Program-made: the position numbers and the translations under genes
The notes under the pieces: generated by a model
What the model was told of the DNA's origin: nothing
Database searches by the model: none
Seen by the model: the letters and a program-made list of their open reading frames with translations, nothing else
Shown here: piece after piece, positions 44,667-55,900 of the stretch
How the letters are laid out: the number at the start of each line of letters is the position of its first letter
How positions within the stretch are numbered: the first letter of the stretch is position 1
Assembly (NCBI GenBank): GCA_950295325.1
Contig: OX485807.1
Coordinates: forward strand, 47,522,440 to 47,586,439
DNA: 64,000 nucleotides
Source: Polytrichum commune
Lineage: Eukaryota; Streptophyta; Polytrichopsida; Polytrichales; Polytrichaceae
Reading direction: 5' to 3'

Positions 44667-45487
44667 AACACAAACCATAACTGGATGGCACATAGGTCAA
44701 ATGACATGGGCCTTGGTGCTTGTAGTTTCCAATACAAATGTATAATGTCATCACAACATCCTAATTCACAAACGTGAAAGATGGATGTGTGGTTTTTCAC
44801 GAATGAACGCACTAAAGGAAATAAATGATATTGTGCTCACAAGTAGGTGATACAATATTAACCTATAACCTTGTCACCTGGTAAGAAGAGCATAAGAACT
44901 AGATTATAATAGATAGGATGTTGTTCATGTTAACATGTTATTTGGAATAGTGAAATATTATATATTAATTTAAGGTAGATTTCATGTTGTGAATGATATG
45001 AGGACATACCTTTTGAACTTTGCATGTTTTGCTCACACACATTGCTAGAGTTCAAGGGACTTCACGATAGGTTCAAACATCATTGAAACATTGAATGTGC
45101 CAAATGTCATTTGTGGTTTATGGTTCCATTAATGACTTCCACATAGGTACTAGGTTATTGTCACACTTGGAGCCTTGAGGATGAAGCAATATTGGGTGCA
45201 CACATTACAACACAACAGATGTTCTTTTAACTAGCGGAAATTGAAAGTTGGCCAAATTATTCAAGTTTGTCATGGCATTAATTATTTGTTTTCAAAATAT
45301 AAGTCCTCATGTGAGAGTGTAAGTAATTGCATTAACTATTATATTTAGTGACTTTTAGTGACTTTTAGTATATGAAGTTTTGTAATACATGCACATCTTT
45401 TGTCAATATATTGTTTGAAATATACCATAATGTTTGACTACAAGTAGAGTAAAACCCCTTAATAGATATAATCTTACATATTGTCAC

Positions 45488-45622
45488 AGGGTTATTGGTA
45501 TTCAGTGTATGCGTTCATATGTAGTGTATCAAAATCTTTATATCCTTTTTAGTTATATGATAGTTAGTGTTTGATACACTTAAAACGAACGCATACACTT
45601 CCTATTACTAACCCTATGAGAG
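45488..45622. repeat. Small inverted repeat (possible MITE or hairpin)
   Basis: AGGGTTATTGGTATTCAGTG with GTATGCGTTC and GTGTATCAAA is inverted at 45572-45622 (TTTGATACAC, GAACGCATACAC, TACTAACCCT). Arms of about 45 bases, imperfect, with a loop of about 40 bases. No clear target duplication. Confidence 0.7.
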
Positions 45623-46022
45623 TAAGTAACATTAAATGTAAACTCAAACACTAAATATCCACTGTGGTGATATATGGAAGTTACATATAGGAATTTAGTA
45701 TTAGTAAGGATGTGAGAAAAAAATACAACAATGATAAAAGGAGAAAGGAGATGGCAATAGGGAAGGTGGTGGTGTATTCATGTATAAAACTAATTATGAA
45801 AGAGTTGAAGAATAGTGTTGACCAAGTTAGGGTGGTAACAACTTTAAATAATATATGTTGAATTATTCATTTGATGGTTGGGGCAACGAAGAGCCAAGCT
45901 AAATATACATTGTCTATTATTGACAAGAAGTGGGAAATTGAGTCAGAAGGTTTGAATTAACGTCCAAAGGAGACTAGGCGGGAAAGGCATCCAAAGAGGA
46001 TGCCCAAAGCGGAGGCGGGTAG

Positions 46023-46028
46023 TATAAA
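46023..46028 (+). promoter_or_regulatory. TATA box of the E2 transposase
   Basis: TATAAA in GGCGGGTAGTATAAAGAG, followed by a C7 run. The position relative to the palindrome array and the ATG matches E1 and E3. Confidence 0.6.
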
Positions 46029-46243
46029 GAGCCCAACCCCCCCAAATGCTAGTTCTTTCTTTCATGTCCCAATCCTGAGATTGCTGCAAGCTCTCTAAGT
46101 TGGAGCTGTAATACACGGTTTGTGTACGTTTCCATTCATGAGCAGCTAATTACAACAAGCATCTACGAGTTCAGTTGTTCCAAATAGGTTATATATAGAT
46201 TAATAGAGAATCACCCGAATAAATAGGCGGATTTTGCGGAATT

Positions 46244-46892
46244 GTTTGGGTCGGTCGACCCAAACCCAGCCTTACAGTGTGGGTGCTCTCTGTTGTGAGC
46301 CTGAACCCATCCTGCCTCAAGGTTTGGGTCGATCGACCCAAACCCAGCCCTACAGTGTGGGTGCTCACTGATGTGAGCCTGAACCCATCCTGCCTCAAGG
46401 TTTGGGTCGATTGACCCAAACCCAGCCCTACAGTGTGGGTGCTCATTGTTGTGAGCCTGAACCCATCCTGCCTCAAGGTTTGGGTCGATCGACCCAAACC
46501 CAGCCCTACAGTGTGGGTGCTCACTGTTGTGAGCCTGAACCCATCCTGCCAAAAGGTTTGGGTCGATCGACCCAAACCCAGCCCTACAGTGTGGGTGCTC
46601 ACTGTTGTGAGCCTGAACCCATCCTGCCAAAAGGTTTGGGTCGGTCGACCCAAACCCAGCCCTCTAAATGTGGGTGCTCTCTGGAGTGACTCTAAACCCA
46701 TCCTGCCAAAAAGTTTGGGTCGCTCGACCCAAACCCAGCCCCCTAAGTATGGGTGCTCATTATCGTGACCTTAAACCCATCCTGCCTCGAGGTTTGGGTC
46801 GCTCGACCCAAACCCAGCCCCCTAAGTATGGGTGCTCCTTGTCGTGACCTTAAACCCATCCTCCCAAAAGGTTTGGGTCGCTCGACCCAAAC
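46244..46892. repeat. E2 palindrome array upstream of the transposase
   Basis: Nine E2 palindromes start at 46244, 46322, 46400, 46478, 46556, 46634, 46713, 46792 and 46871, one per 78-79-bp tandem unit. The units also share TGTGGGTGCTC and GAACCCATCCTGCC. Centres vary (GT, AT, TT, CT). The array lies in the presumed transcribed leader. Open frames through it are by-products of the period being near or equal to a multiple of three. Confidence 0.95.
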
Positions 46893-47105
46893 CCAACCTC
46901 TAAGTGTGGATGGGATCTGGATGACAGTGTGGCCACTGGCCATCCAAAACCTTTACGAACCCAATGGCATATTAGTCATATGAACTTGTATGAGCACTGA
47001 GTATTTGCAATTTTGTTTATATATGATGGTTTTTGTGGTCTTCGATTTGAACCTACAATTTTTGTGATTTTTTGACAATGTTCAATGTTCATGTGTGTAG
47101 GCAGA

Positions 47106-50100
47106 ATGGATGGGTTTAGTGAAATTGGGGATTGGTCATCTGATGACATGGCCACTTGGTCATCTGCATCTGATGATGACTTAGACATTGTCGGGGAGGC
47201 TACTATGGCTGACAGTGCGGATGAAGATCATTTGGATTTACCTTCGTCTTCCGTACCGCAGTGTCCCATTGTTGAATGTACGGGACTTTCAAGGGCTTCG
47301 TGGGTGAATTTGGAGGTGATACTTCTTAACGATAGTGGAGTTGTTGTGGCGGAGGGGATTTGCCGTAACACCCATCCGCAAGATTGCATTGATGAAAACC
47401 CGCTTGGCACCGAGGACGTTGGGGTTGTCATATTGGAGTCGGTCGTTCATTCCGAGGTGGATCCCACTCATAGGTTCTCCCTCCGCAGGTGGCCGTTGAG
47501 GAATGTCACAATTGATGGAGTTAGCTTGCGTGAACATGAGCAACGACACATGCAAATCGAAAAGGAGGTGCAAGCAAACATGCGGCCGCGCAAGGGTCAA
47601 AGAAAGTACGATACATTGGCACGTCCTGCTCCGTCTGCAACTGATTGTAAACGTCAAAGGTTGCTCGGGGAGGAGTCCATTAGAGAAGTTGCCACAAAGG
47701 ATTGTTGTGTGCATCGTTGTTGCCAATTGTTTCCAAGGGATAAATTGAAGGTCATCCGCGAAGAAATGTGGCTTGGAGATTTCCGTCTAAGATCCACAAG
47801 AAAACTTGATGTCCATAGGGCGATACATGTGAATGGGATGGGTCGCAAGGTCATCACCATTGAAAGCATGGACGTGTGTTGTAAGGCATGGTACACCATT
47901 CACGGTGTGTCGAAAGCGGACTTTTATCGACAAGCTGCTTATGCCAAGGAAGGCCGCCGGTCCTGTCACCATGGTAATGTGGGTTTAAAGAAGCCTAGGG
48001 AAGCAACAAGGCAAGCAACGGCCACTCTAGCAACCATCATTGTCCCCCTTGCCGATGCAATGCCGCACAAAACACGCACGCTCACAACCGGTGAAAAGGT
48101 TGTGGAGAAAGTTCTTCCCACATGCACAAAATGGAAAGACATATTGTTGGACGTGAATGCAGTTGGCGAGAAGATTGGGTTGGAGCCAATTTCATTGTCA
48201 AAATTGAGTGCAATTAAGAAACAAAACTTTAGCGAATACATTACAAAAAGACGAGGGGACAAATTTGCCAGGTGCTCTAATTGCGAGAAGTTGAAGCGCC
48301 TCCGGGATGCACACACGATGGGTACCGAGTCATATGCAGCGCATCAATTGAACTATTTCAAGCACGTAAACATGCAAGAGGCACACCGTAATGATTATTA
48401 CACAAATAGAGCTTTGTCCATCTCCAGGCCCTTGGAGGTTCTTACGGTCATCCATGACAAAATGGACCATGCCAAAACAGCCTCCCCATGTTTTGCAAAT
48501 CGAATCAAGGCCACGGATGGGTTTTTTAAGTTGCCTGTATTGGTTACAGGTGAACTTCGAAACAATGTCATGACATACCCTAAATAATGTGGTTTTTTAT
48601 TCCGTGATGTACTTGAGAACATGGATTCACTCAAAATGGTTTAATTATATCTAATCACGTTGGGTTGGCATTACAGGAATGATTGCACATGGACACGGTG
48701 ATGTCAAGTTTGCTCATTATGCTCTTGATTTGTATCCAGCGGATTCAAACCACACAATAGGGTCATTTGCAAGGCTTTTACGTGATTTAGAGAAACCGCC
48801 AGCCTATTCTTCAGGATTGTTATTTGAAAACACAGGTTCAACACCTCTATATGAAGCGTTGTTGGATGGAAAAGATGTATGCTTTCATTCGTTGCCAGAG
48901 CCACCCAGTGATCCCGTGATTGCCAAAAAGTTGCCTCCCACTTTGCGTGTCCAATTGGACAATTGTGCCAAGGACAATAAAAGTAGATATGTTTTTGCAT
49001 ATTGGTCGTTGTTGGTTGCGAAAGGCATTTTCAAGGAGGTTTTTGTGTCCTTCCTATTGGTAGGCCACACGCACGATGATATTGATGCATCTTTTGGGCG
49101 GTGGAGCGTGAAGTTGCGGGAGGAGGATTTCCCTACAATCCCGTTATTGATGAAGTCGTACATGGATTTGGATAACGTTCCGGTCATCCCCCATATGATT
49201 AAGGAGGTGCCAGACTTCAACGCATTTATAGAACCTTATATTCAAAGTGGAGCTCACCGATTGATCGGGCATACGAAGGCACAACAATTCCGCTTCTATA
49301 TGCGTGACGATGGTGTCCCGGCCATGCAATACAAGTTGTTGTGCACGTCACAAGACTGGAGCCCGCCGGAGGGTCTTCTTGTGTGGCGCGTGGATGCGGA
49401 TGGAAAGACCATGTTACCGGATGGGGAGCCTAGGCCTTGCAAGCCAATAGCCATGAAGAATTTGGAGGATATTTTAAAAGGTATATCAGGCTTCATACAA
49501 TATTGGGAGAGTTTGAAAATAGCGGATGTTGGCGGATCATGTTGGCATCGTTATGGGAGTTGGATACATTATTGGACACGTGTTCGTGCCGCCTTGGCAG
49601 ACCTCCACCAAGATAGCCCTCATACTTTGAGGCATGGATTTTGGCCACAAACACGAGTCGATGTACAAGCTTCGGAGCCTAGTCTTTTGGGAAATGGAGA
49701 GGTTCGAGAGGTGTTTGATGTGGACGACCATTACGTGGGGCCGGCTAGTAGTCGTCCCCCACCATCTTTCCGCATTGCAGTGGATTGTCATGAAGGTTAT
49801 ATGCTCATTTTACGTCCTGGAGACGAGACATATGCAAAGCCAGTGTGGGTGGCAAGAGCTTTGTCCAAACCCAATTTTGTAACTTCCAGCCCTCATTTTC
49901 GACAGATACAAGTGGAGTACTATCGACCGACAGCAAGGAATGAAGATGTGATTCGGCATTATACAGGCTGGGATACAAACCCTAACTTTCGGTGGAAGGT
50001 GGATTCTGAGCACGGTCCATCTTGGGTAGATACAGATTCCATATTCATAGCATGGAAACCACGGAAAAACCATAGTGGATCAGTGTCCATCCCTCAAAAG

Positions 50101-50163
50101 TACATAACTTTTGCAAAAGACAACCTTGCTCGGATTGCACAAGAAGCAACCCACATTGAATGA
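47106..50163 (+). CDS. E2 DUF7869-type putative transposase (two exons, intact)
   Basis: Exon 1 is 47106-48549 and exon 2 is 48677-50163; the phase-1 GT-AG intron is at the same site as in E1 and E3. The start chosen is ATG 47106 (MDGFSEIG), matching the short acidic N-termini of E1 and E3; an upstream in-frame ATG exists at 47085. Cys-rich DCCVHRCCQLF and NCEKLKRLRDAH segments may bind zinc. Candidate catalytic acidic residues are in IHDKMDH, VQLDNCAKDN and VGHTHDDIDASFGRWS. About 976 aa with no lesions. It is clearly more diverged from E1 than E3 is, for example in the segment after SKADFYR, as is its palindrome. The enzymatic role is inferred from family and from placement inside the terminal repeats. 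Confidence 0.87.
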
Positions 50164-50693
50164 GAAGTTGGTAGGATTGTGTTAGCATGATTATAGTTTA
50201 ATACGTAATTATAGCAATATAAATTACACATATGTGTGCTCTTCAAAATTGGGGCAGAGTTTGGGTAGAACTTACGAATACTATATTGTTTGGAGTTGGA
50301 TGAATATCCATTTACTATATTTCAAAAAAAAATGAAGTTTATCTTATTATTATGTTTGGGACTATATTGTCGAATGAAGAAATATGCATTTATTACATGC
50401 ACTTTGTATGTTGCAATGTCTATATTCTATTGTGCATGCTAATAATAGAAATCAGTTTATATGTTTTTTGGGTGAAACTTGTTTGGAGTGCTCTACCCAA
50501 TGTGTTTTTGTTGATGAAGTTGGTGTCGAGTGCTCTACCATATGTGCTTATGTCCGCACATCATAGATTTGGGATATTAGAACATATAATATAATTGAGA
50601 TTGTTGACAATATAGTTTCGGGCCTCTTCAAGTTCTTTGATCCATATATTAATTTGAGACTAGAGAAAGTCTCAATTTAACGAATATAGTGTT
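50164..50693. other. E2 right subterminal region and terminus, transposase side
   Basis: AT-rich with no gene. Bases 50650-50693 form the terminus: read inward from 50693 it is AACACTATATTCGTTAAATT, then GAGACTTTCTCTAGTCTC, the hairpin seen in E1 and E3. Confidence 0.85.
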
Positions 50694-50697
50694 AACT

Positions 50698-51713
50698 TCA
50701 TTAACATCCATAAGTATGTTCTTCCATTTTGTCCTTGTAGGCAAAACCATCTTAACAACCTTTTCCCCCGACGGTAGAGTCTGCGTCTTGTGTGGCATCG
50801 CATCTGCCAATGGCAGAATGATGGTTGATAGTGTTGCAGCCGCTTAGAGTGTTGCCTCCCTGGGCTTCTTTGTGCCAGAGTTTCTATGGAATCGAGAACA
50901 GCGTCCTTGCATCGAGTAGTTCCGGAACCTATAAAAATCTACCTTTGAAACTGCATGTATAATGTACCATGCCTTGCAACATACCTCTACATTTTTCAAG
51001 GTCACAACCTTACGACCTTCGGCATCAAAGTGCATGTTGCGATGGACTTCAAGTTTCTTTGCAGATCGCATACGAAAGTCCGCGAGCCACATCTCTTGTC
51101 TCAAAGATTTGATTTTGTCACGGGGAAATAGTTGGCAACATCTCTTTGCACATTAATCTATTGTTGCAACGGACCTAATAGATGCGTCTCCCAATGTTTG
51201 ATCTCGACGACGTTGCGTAGGTTCACGAGGCAAACGAACGGAATCATATTTACGCCGACCTATTCTAGGGCGCATTGTGGCAAACAAAGCCAATTGCATT
51301 TGATCAAAACGGTGGGAATGATTCCACAAGCTAACACCATCATGAAAAACACTGCGCAACGGCCATCGACGAAGAGATAATCTCCAACCAGGAGGCACTT
51401 CCAACGGATGTAAGGAATTCAAAATGCACACCCCCACATCTTCTTCCCCAAGGGGATTTGCATCAATACAATCCGTAGGATTCGAGTTCCGACAAACACC
51501 ATCGGCCACGGGGACGCCACATCCATTAAGTAAGACGACATCAAGATCAATCCACTGCTCCCGTGAATAACCTTCACATGGTGGAGGGAATTCATCCTCT
51601 ACATTGGCGACACCAATTGTAGTATCTTGTTCCACGACAACTTCAAACTCGCTAGCATAGCTTGATGCTTCCGACGAAAAATCAACCCCACTATCACCAA
51701 CGTTGGAATCCAT
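50698..51713 (-). pseudogene. E3 DUF7869-type transposase, N-terminal part
   Basis: It starts at ATG 51713 (MDSNVGDSG) on the minus strand and runs to the E2 insertion point after Asp-Val-Asn-Glu-Val. It encodes the Cys-rich and basic N-terminal regions, close to E1 (SKVDFYRFRNYS against SKADFYRFRKYS). Lesions: TAA near 51152 in the ATID-CAKRCC segment where E1 has Cys, and TAA near 50847 replacing the Gln of REATLQ. The gene continues at 33720. With the C-terminal lesions this shows E3 is the oldest, decayed copy. Confidence 0.9.
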
Positions 51714-51860
51714 GGCCACTACAAGAGAGCCCAATGAAGAGTATGTCAAAATATCCCATTCAATAAATGTCATGGATAGCCCTAACGCTTATTATTGTCA
51801 ATGAAATACAATGTGAACAGTAGTGGATTTCATGGTTTGAAAACAAAGCTAGCATTGGTA

Positions 51861-52707
51861 TACGAATGTGCGTCCGTATACCTCCATGTAATAACATCAG
51901 CAGCGCAAGCACACGCGCATACGGATACATTTATGTGTTCATAGGAGCGGAAAGGTGGAGGCAACAAAAACATCACTGATTTATGGACGCGCATCCGTAA
52001 ATCGGCTTGTGCACAAAATTCAGTTAAACCCTCAACCACAACATAGGTATACGGACGCACGTCCGTAAACATCCGTATGACAAACATCAATGTAGTCCTA
52101 GACACAGAGGTTCAAGGAAGCAAGAGGTCCTCCAAACACGGCCATGTATACACAGGCTTGACGACTCATGAAATTTGAAGAGGTTTAGGCACGGCCATAC
52201 GCGCTTCCTAAAATGTTTAATCAATGTCAAATTATTATACTATGACACATAAGGTGATGTAGGCTAAGGGATGCGAACTCCCAACCCTTCATGACCGTAC
52301 AGTCTCAGTGCATTCCCCTACATGGCACATGGTCAACATTATGGTAACAAAGGTTTCCAAGTTTACGGACGCGCGTCCGTAGACCTCTGTGGACCTCATT
52401 CCTAGCATAGAGACAGTGCTCGATGGAATAGACCTCTGTGGACATCATTACTAGCCTAAATACAATGTCCAACACGCCAAGGGGTTTACGGTTTACGGAC
52501 GCGCGTCCATAAACTTCCATGGCAATATATTGTCGTTGTGGTACTCTACACGACAGGTGGTGTAGGTGACCTACAGAACTATGGCACCAAAGGTATGCAG
52601 GTTTACGGATGCGCGTCCGTAAACCTCAACGTACATGAGTATTGGCTCAAACAAATAAAGGTTCAATGAACCAATATGTTTAAGGTTTACGGACGCGCGT
52701 CCGTAAA
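51861..52707. repeat. E3 palindromes upstream of the transposase
   Basis: Seven sites with arms TTTACGGACG and CGTCCGTAAA start near 51861 (degenerate), 51981, 52048, 52361, 52491, 52601 and 52685. Centres are CG, TG or CA. They differ from the E1 arms by one base each side and occupy the same place relative to the gene as the arrays at 21.2-22.3 kb and 46.2-46.9 kb. Confidence 0.9.
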
Positions 52708-52971
52708 TGTCCGTGATTTGCGGCGTTAAAATAGGACCATTGCACCAGAAATGATAACTGTCCGAAATATTAAAAAATCCAGCACACTACAAGAAGAGTG
52801 CAACCCAAATACAAATTGTCTACCCTAATGGGCTCATGGCTTGGGGTTTAGGGTATAATAGGTCCATTGCAATAGGATCTTTACCTGCACAAAATCTGTA
52901 GCAGGAGCACACTACAAGAGCGCAACTCACAGCTGAGATGCAAAAAGAGTCCTGACGGTGGGGGGTGTCCC

Positions 52972-52981
52972 CTTAAGTACT
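52972..52981 (-). promoter_or_regulatory. Probable promoter core of the E3 transposase
   Basis: AGTACTTAAG on the minus strand is followed by GGGGACACCCCCC, aligning with the E1 promoter core at 22455-22470. Confidence 0.5.
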
Positions 52982-52990
52982 GATCGCTTT

Positions 52991-55900
52991 CCCTTGGATC
53001 CGTTTTCCAACATAGGATACCAGTCACCAACTATGTCCTATAAATACAAACCTAGTATTATTACATTCCGTGTGCCAGCCTTACAATGGAATGTGTATTC
53101 ATGTGGACAACATGCATAGACCATGAGTCCACATAATGACAAAGAAAAAGGCATCTATGTATTTGTGGTATACAACAAAGTAAATTGGCTAATATTATAT
53201 GAGCAATAAACATTGTTGAGGGGTGGTTTATAATATTGGAGTACCTAATATGAAGAGTACATTTTAAAAAACGTAGACAACAAAATTAAATTAGCAACTA
53301 CTTTATTGTTTTACATACAATGTAATGGTATTGACCATTATATCATGCTATCTCCTCTCATCTTGCATTTAATATTATAATTACATTGGCCACCGGCCCA
53401 CCGCCTTACCATCCAACATGTTTAATGTACCCACCTATACACACCTATACATAATTGTATTGATATCTGATACACAAACTTTGATTACCGTAAGGCCATG
53501 ATAGTAGCACATCTATTGTCCTAGGTAACATGGGTTGCATTAAATTCAATTTTGTCAATTTTGTCTCTAAACCTTAGGGGCCCCTTCCGTACATCAACAT
53601 TTACATCAACAAAACTAATTATACTAGCCTTCTGCATGTACTATACGTGAGGAAAAACATTTTTTAGTACCTCATGTACATTACCTACATTAATTAATAC
53701 TCAAACAATACCAATTGTTGCTCCAAGTAGCATTATTGGCCCAAAAAAACATAATGCAGAGAAAGGAAGGGTAGGGTATCCACATAGTAATAAGGCAAGC
53801 AATATTAAGTTGGTGACGCAAGGGGGATACCCTCATGCGTTCGTACGTGGTACCCTGAACCCTAAACCCTATAACCACCCAACCCTAAACAAACATGTGG
53901 ACATAGAGATGCAAGCATGGTTAACTGAACAAATCCTGATACAGGTCAAGGCTTAAGTGGACAGTAATTCAAAAGAAGCAAGCAAACAATTATACCAGTT
54001 GTTGTTCTACGTAACACTATTAACCCATAAAATATAATGGACAGAAAGGGAGGGTAGGGTATCCAAATAGTAATAAGGCAAGCAATATTAAGTCGGTGAC
54101 ACAAGGGGGATACCCTAAACCCTAAACCCTATAAACGACTCCCGACTCATGTCAAGGCTTAAAATTCTCTAAAATAAAACCATAAACATTTCAAAAGTCA
54201 AGCAAATTTATGTTCACAAATTATTCTTGAAGACAGGGTAAGTGGTGAAAGAGTAGGTGACATAAAACAAAGATTTATCAAATTGTGAATGACAATCCTA
54301 ATTACCCTATATGTAGTCTTAATTTGGGTAAGGAAAAGGTACTTGGCTGGGCAAAATCTACCCCTTAGAGACAAGTACAAGATTTAGCCGGGACTTGTTA
54401 GTCTTTGATGTGACCTCAAGTTTATAATGAAACGAAGGGATACAATATGAAAACAATTAATAAGCCTTCAAAACATTTAAGATCATCAAAGTTATGTTCT
54501 AAGTCATATTTATCCATTTGCTTTAAACCTTTACTTTTGAAGATAGGTTTTGAACATCATATATTGGTATTCTATAATTGAATACTTAACACAACCATAC
54601 ATGTCACCATGGAAACAAATCTCCAATATAAACAACAATTTGCTACTACTTATACTACCCAATATTCATTCTACATGGCTTAGAATGGGGTAAACATTCA
54701 CAGTACAATAGATGGATCTGAAGTGGCCTCTTTTCTTAATCGGACCCCTAATATATTTGATTGGTATGTGATTTGGTGAGGATCAAAGAGTAATCATCAT
54801 AATGACACATGTTTAAAAGAGATTGGACAATGTCCTGCGATATTAATAACCTCTCTACACTCAATAGTGAACATAATTGTGAGGACCTATGTATCCATTC
54901 AAGAAATCAACAAACATGCACTTCTAATAAATCTAAGTATATGAGGGAAGACATGATTTCAATCCAAATTTGCAGATGTTTTGTGGTAGATGTGCTAATG
55001 CAACACGAGTTTTGTTATGTAAATCTAATTGATAGAGGTTGGAGAACATGAAAATGATCAATCAACATCCACAAACCCTATCTACTAACAGGGAAGGTGA
55101 AAACATTGAACACTAGATATAGAGCCTGGAATTGTTCTTTTTAGATATATCAACACCTACAGGTACAAGGTAAACAACACAATTGATTATGTTGAGTATG
55201 CATATTAGTGTGAATTATACAGCTAATAAAAATGAAATTCAAAATTGTTGCTGATACTTTGATAATAGTTGGTGCACCGCACATTGACACCCTCCCGATT
55301 GTTGCCATGTGGCACACAATGATATTGTTCACACTCATTCACATAAGGTAGATGTGTCCTAAATGGTTACTCTTGCCAACTAGCCCTCTTCTCTTAGGAT
55401 ATGTAGCAGTCTAAGATAATTAGCAAGTCTACATTGAGGCCATAGCCACTTCCCTCATAATTTTGGAACACAAATGAATATCTTATTCATTATCAAATTG
55501 AAGATTCTTGTGTCCATTAAATGGTCCTATAGGTCTCTCCAACGATGTTTATATTATCTTCTGAGCATGCGGTCCACTCTCTTTTAAAGACATGTCTCTT
55601 TGATATCTGTTTTCAAAGCCACGCCAAGCCATATACCACTAAATATATAGGTGTCTCATTAAGATAAGTAACCAAACTACGCACAACTACCTTACTTGAT
55701 GTAGCTTGGGTACTTTAGCATCTTGCTTAAACTTTCAATTGCTTATATGATAGTGCAAGGGATTCGCTTGCCAAACCTTATGATATACATATCTGAGCTA
55801 ATTTGGGATGTGGAGATCCAAATATGATATCAAATTATCTAGAAATATAATGTAGAACCATTTTCTAAAATAATCCCAACATGAGTTTGTGAGGCCAAAC

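Larger units (their letters stand above)
43900..46022. other. E2 central spacer, no gene
   Basis: AT-rich and without supported coding potential. It holds a telomere-type tract and a small inverted repeat (listed separately) and ends at the transposase promoter. Confidence 0.6.
33723..50693 (-). mobile_element. E2: complete 17.0-kb element with GTTTGGGTCG palindromes
   Basis: The ends are AACACTATATTCGTTAAATT (33723) and TTAACGAATATAGTGTT (to 50693), flanked by AACT at 33719-33722 and 50694-50697. It is inserted in the E3 transposase gene, and removing it with one AACT rejoins the codons for Asn-Glu-Val and Gly-Glu-Lys. Gene order from left: D, A (both minus), central spacer, transposase (plus), the mirror image of E1. 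A 720-bp MITE sits in gene A. About 38 palindromes of the E2 type are present. Confidence 0.93.

Noticed and set aside
46189-46701. Open frames of up to 170 codons through the palindrome array (and similar frames at 42248-43062)
   Set aside because: The tandem periods are multiples of three or near it, so repeats stay open by chance; the translations are repeats with no domain and lie in leader or intron sequence.
46244-46892. CRISPR-like array of regularly spaced palindromes
   Set aside because: The spacers are also repeated (a 78-79-bp tandem unit), the genome is eukaryotic, and there are no cas genes; the same palindrome is dispersed in introns.
17514-50693. Classification as CACTA/EnSpm
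   Set aside because: CACTA is present near the ends, but the duplicated target is four bases outside AACACTA, and the transposase is DUF7869-like rather than EnSpm-type.
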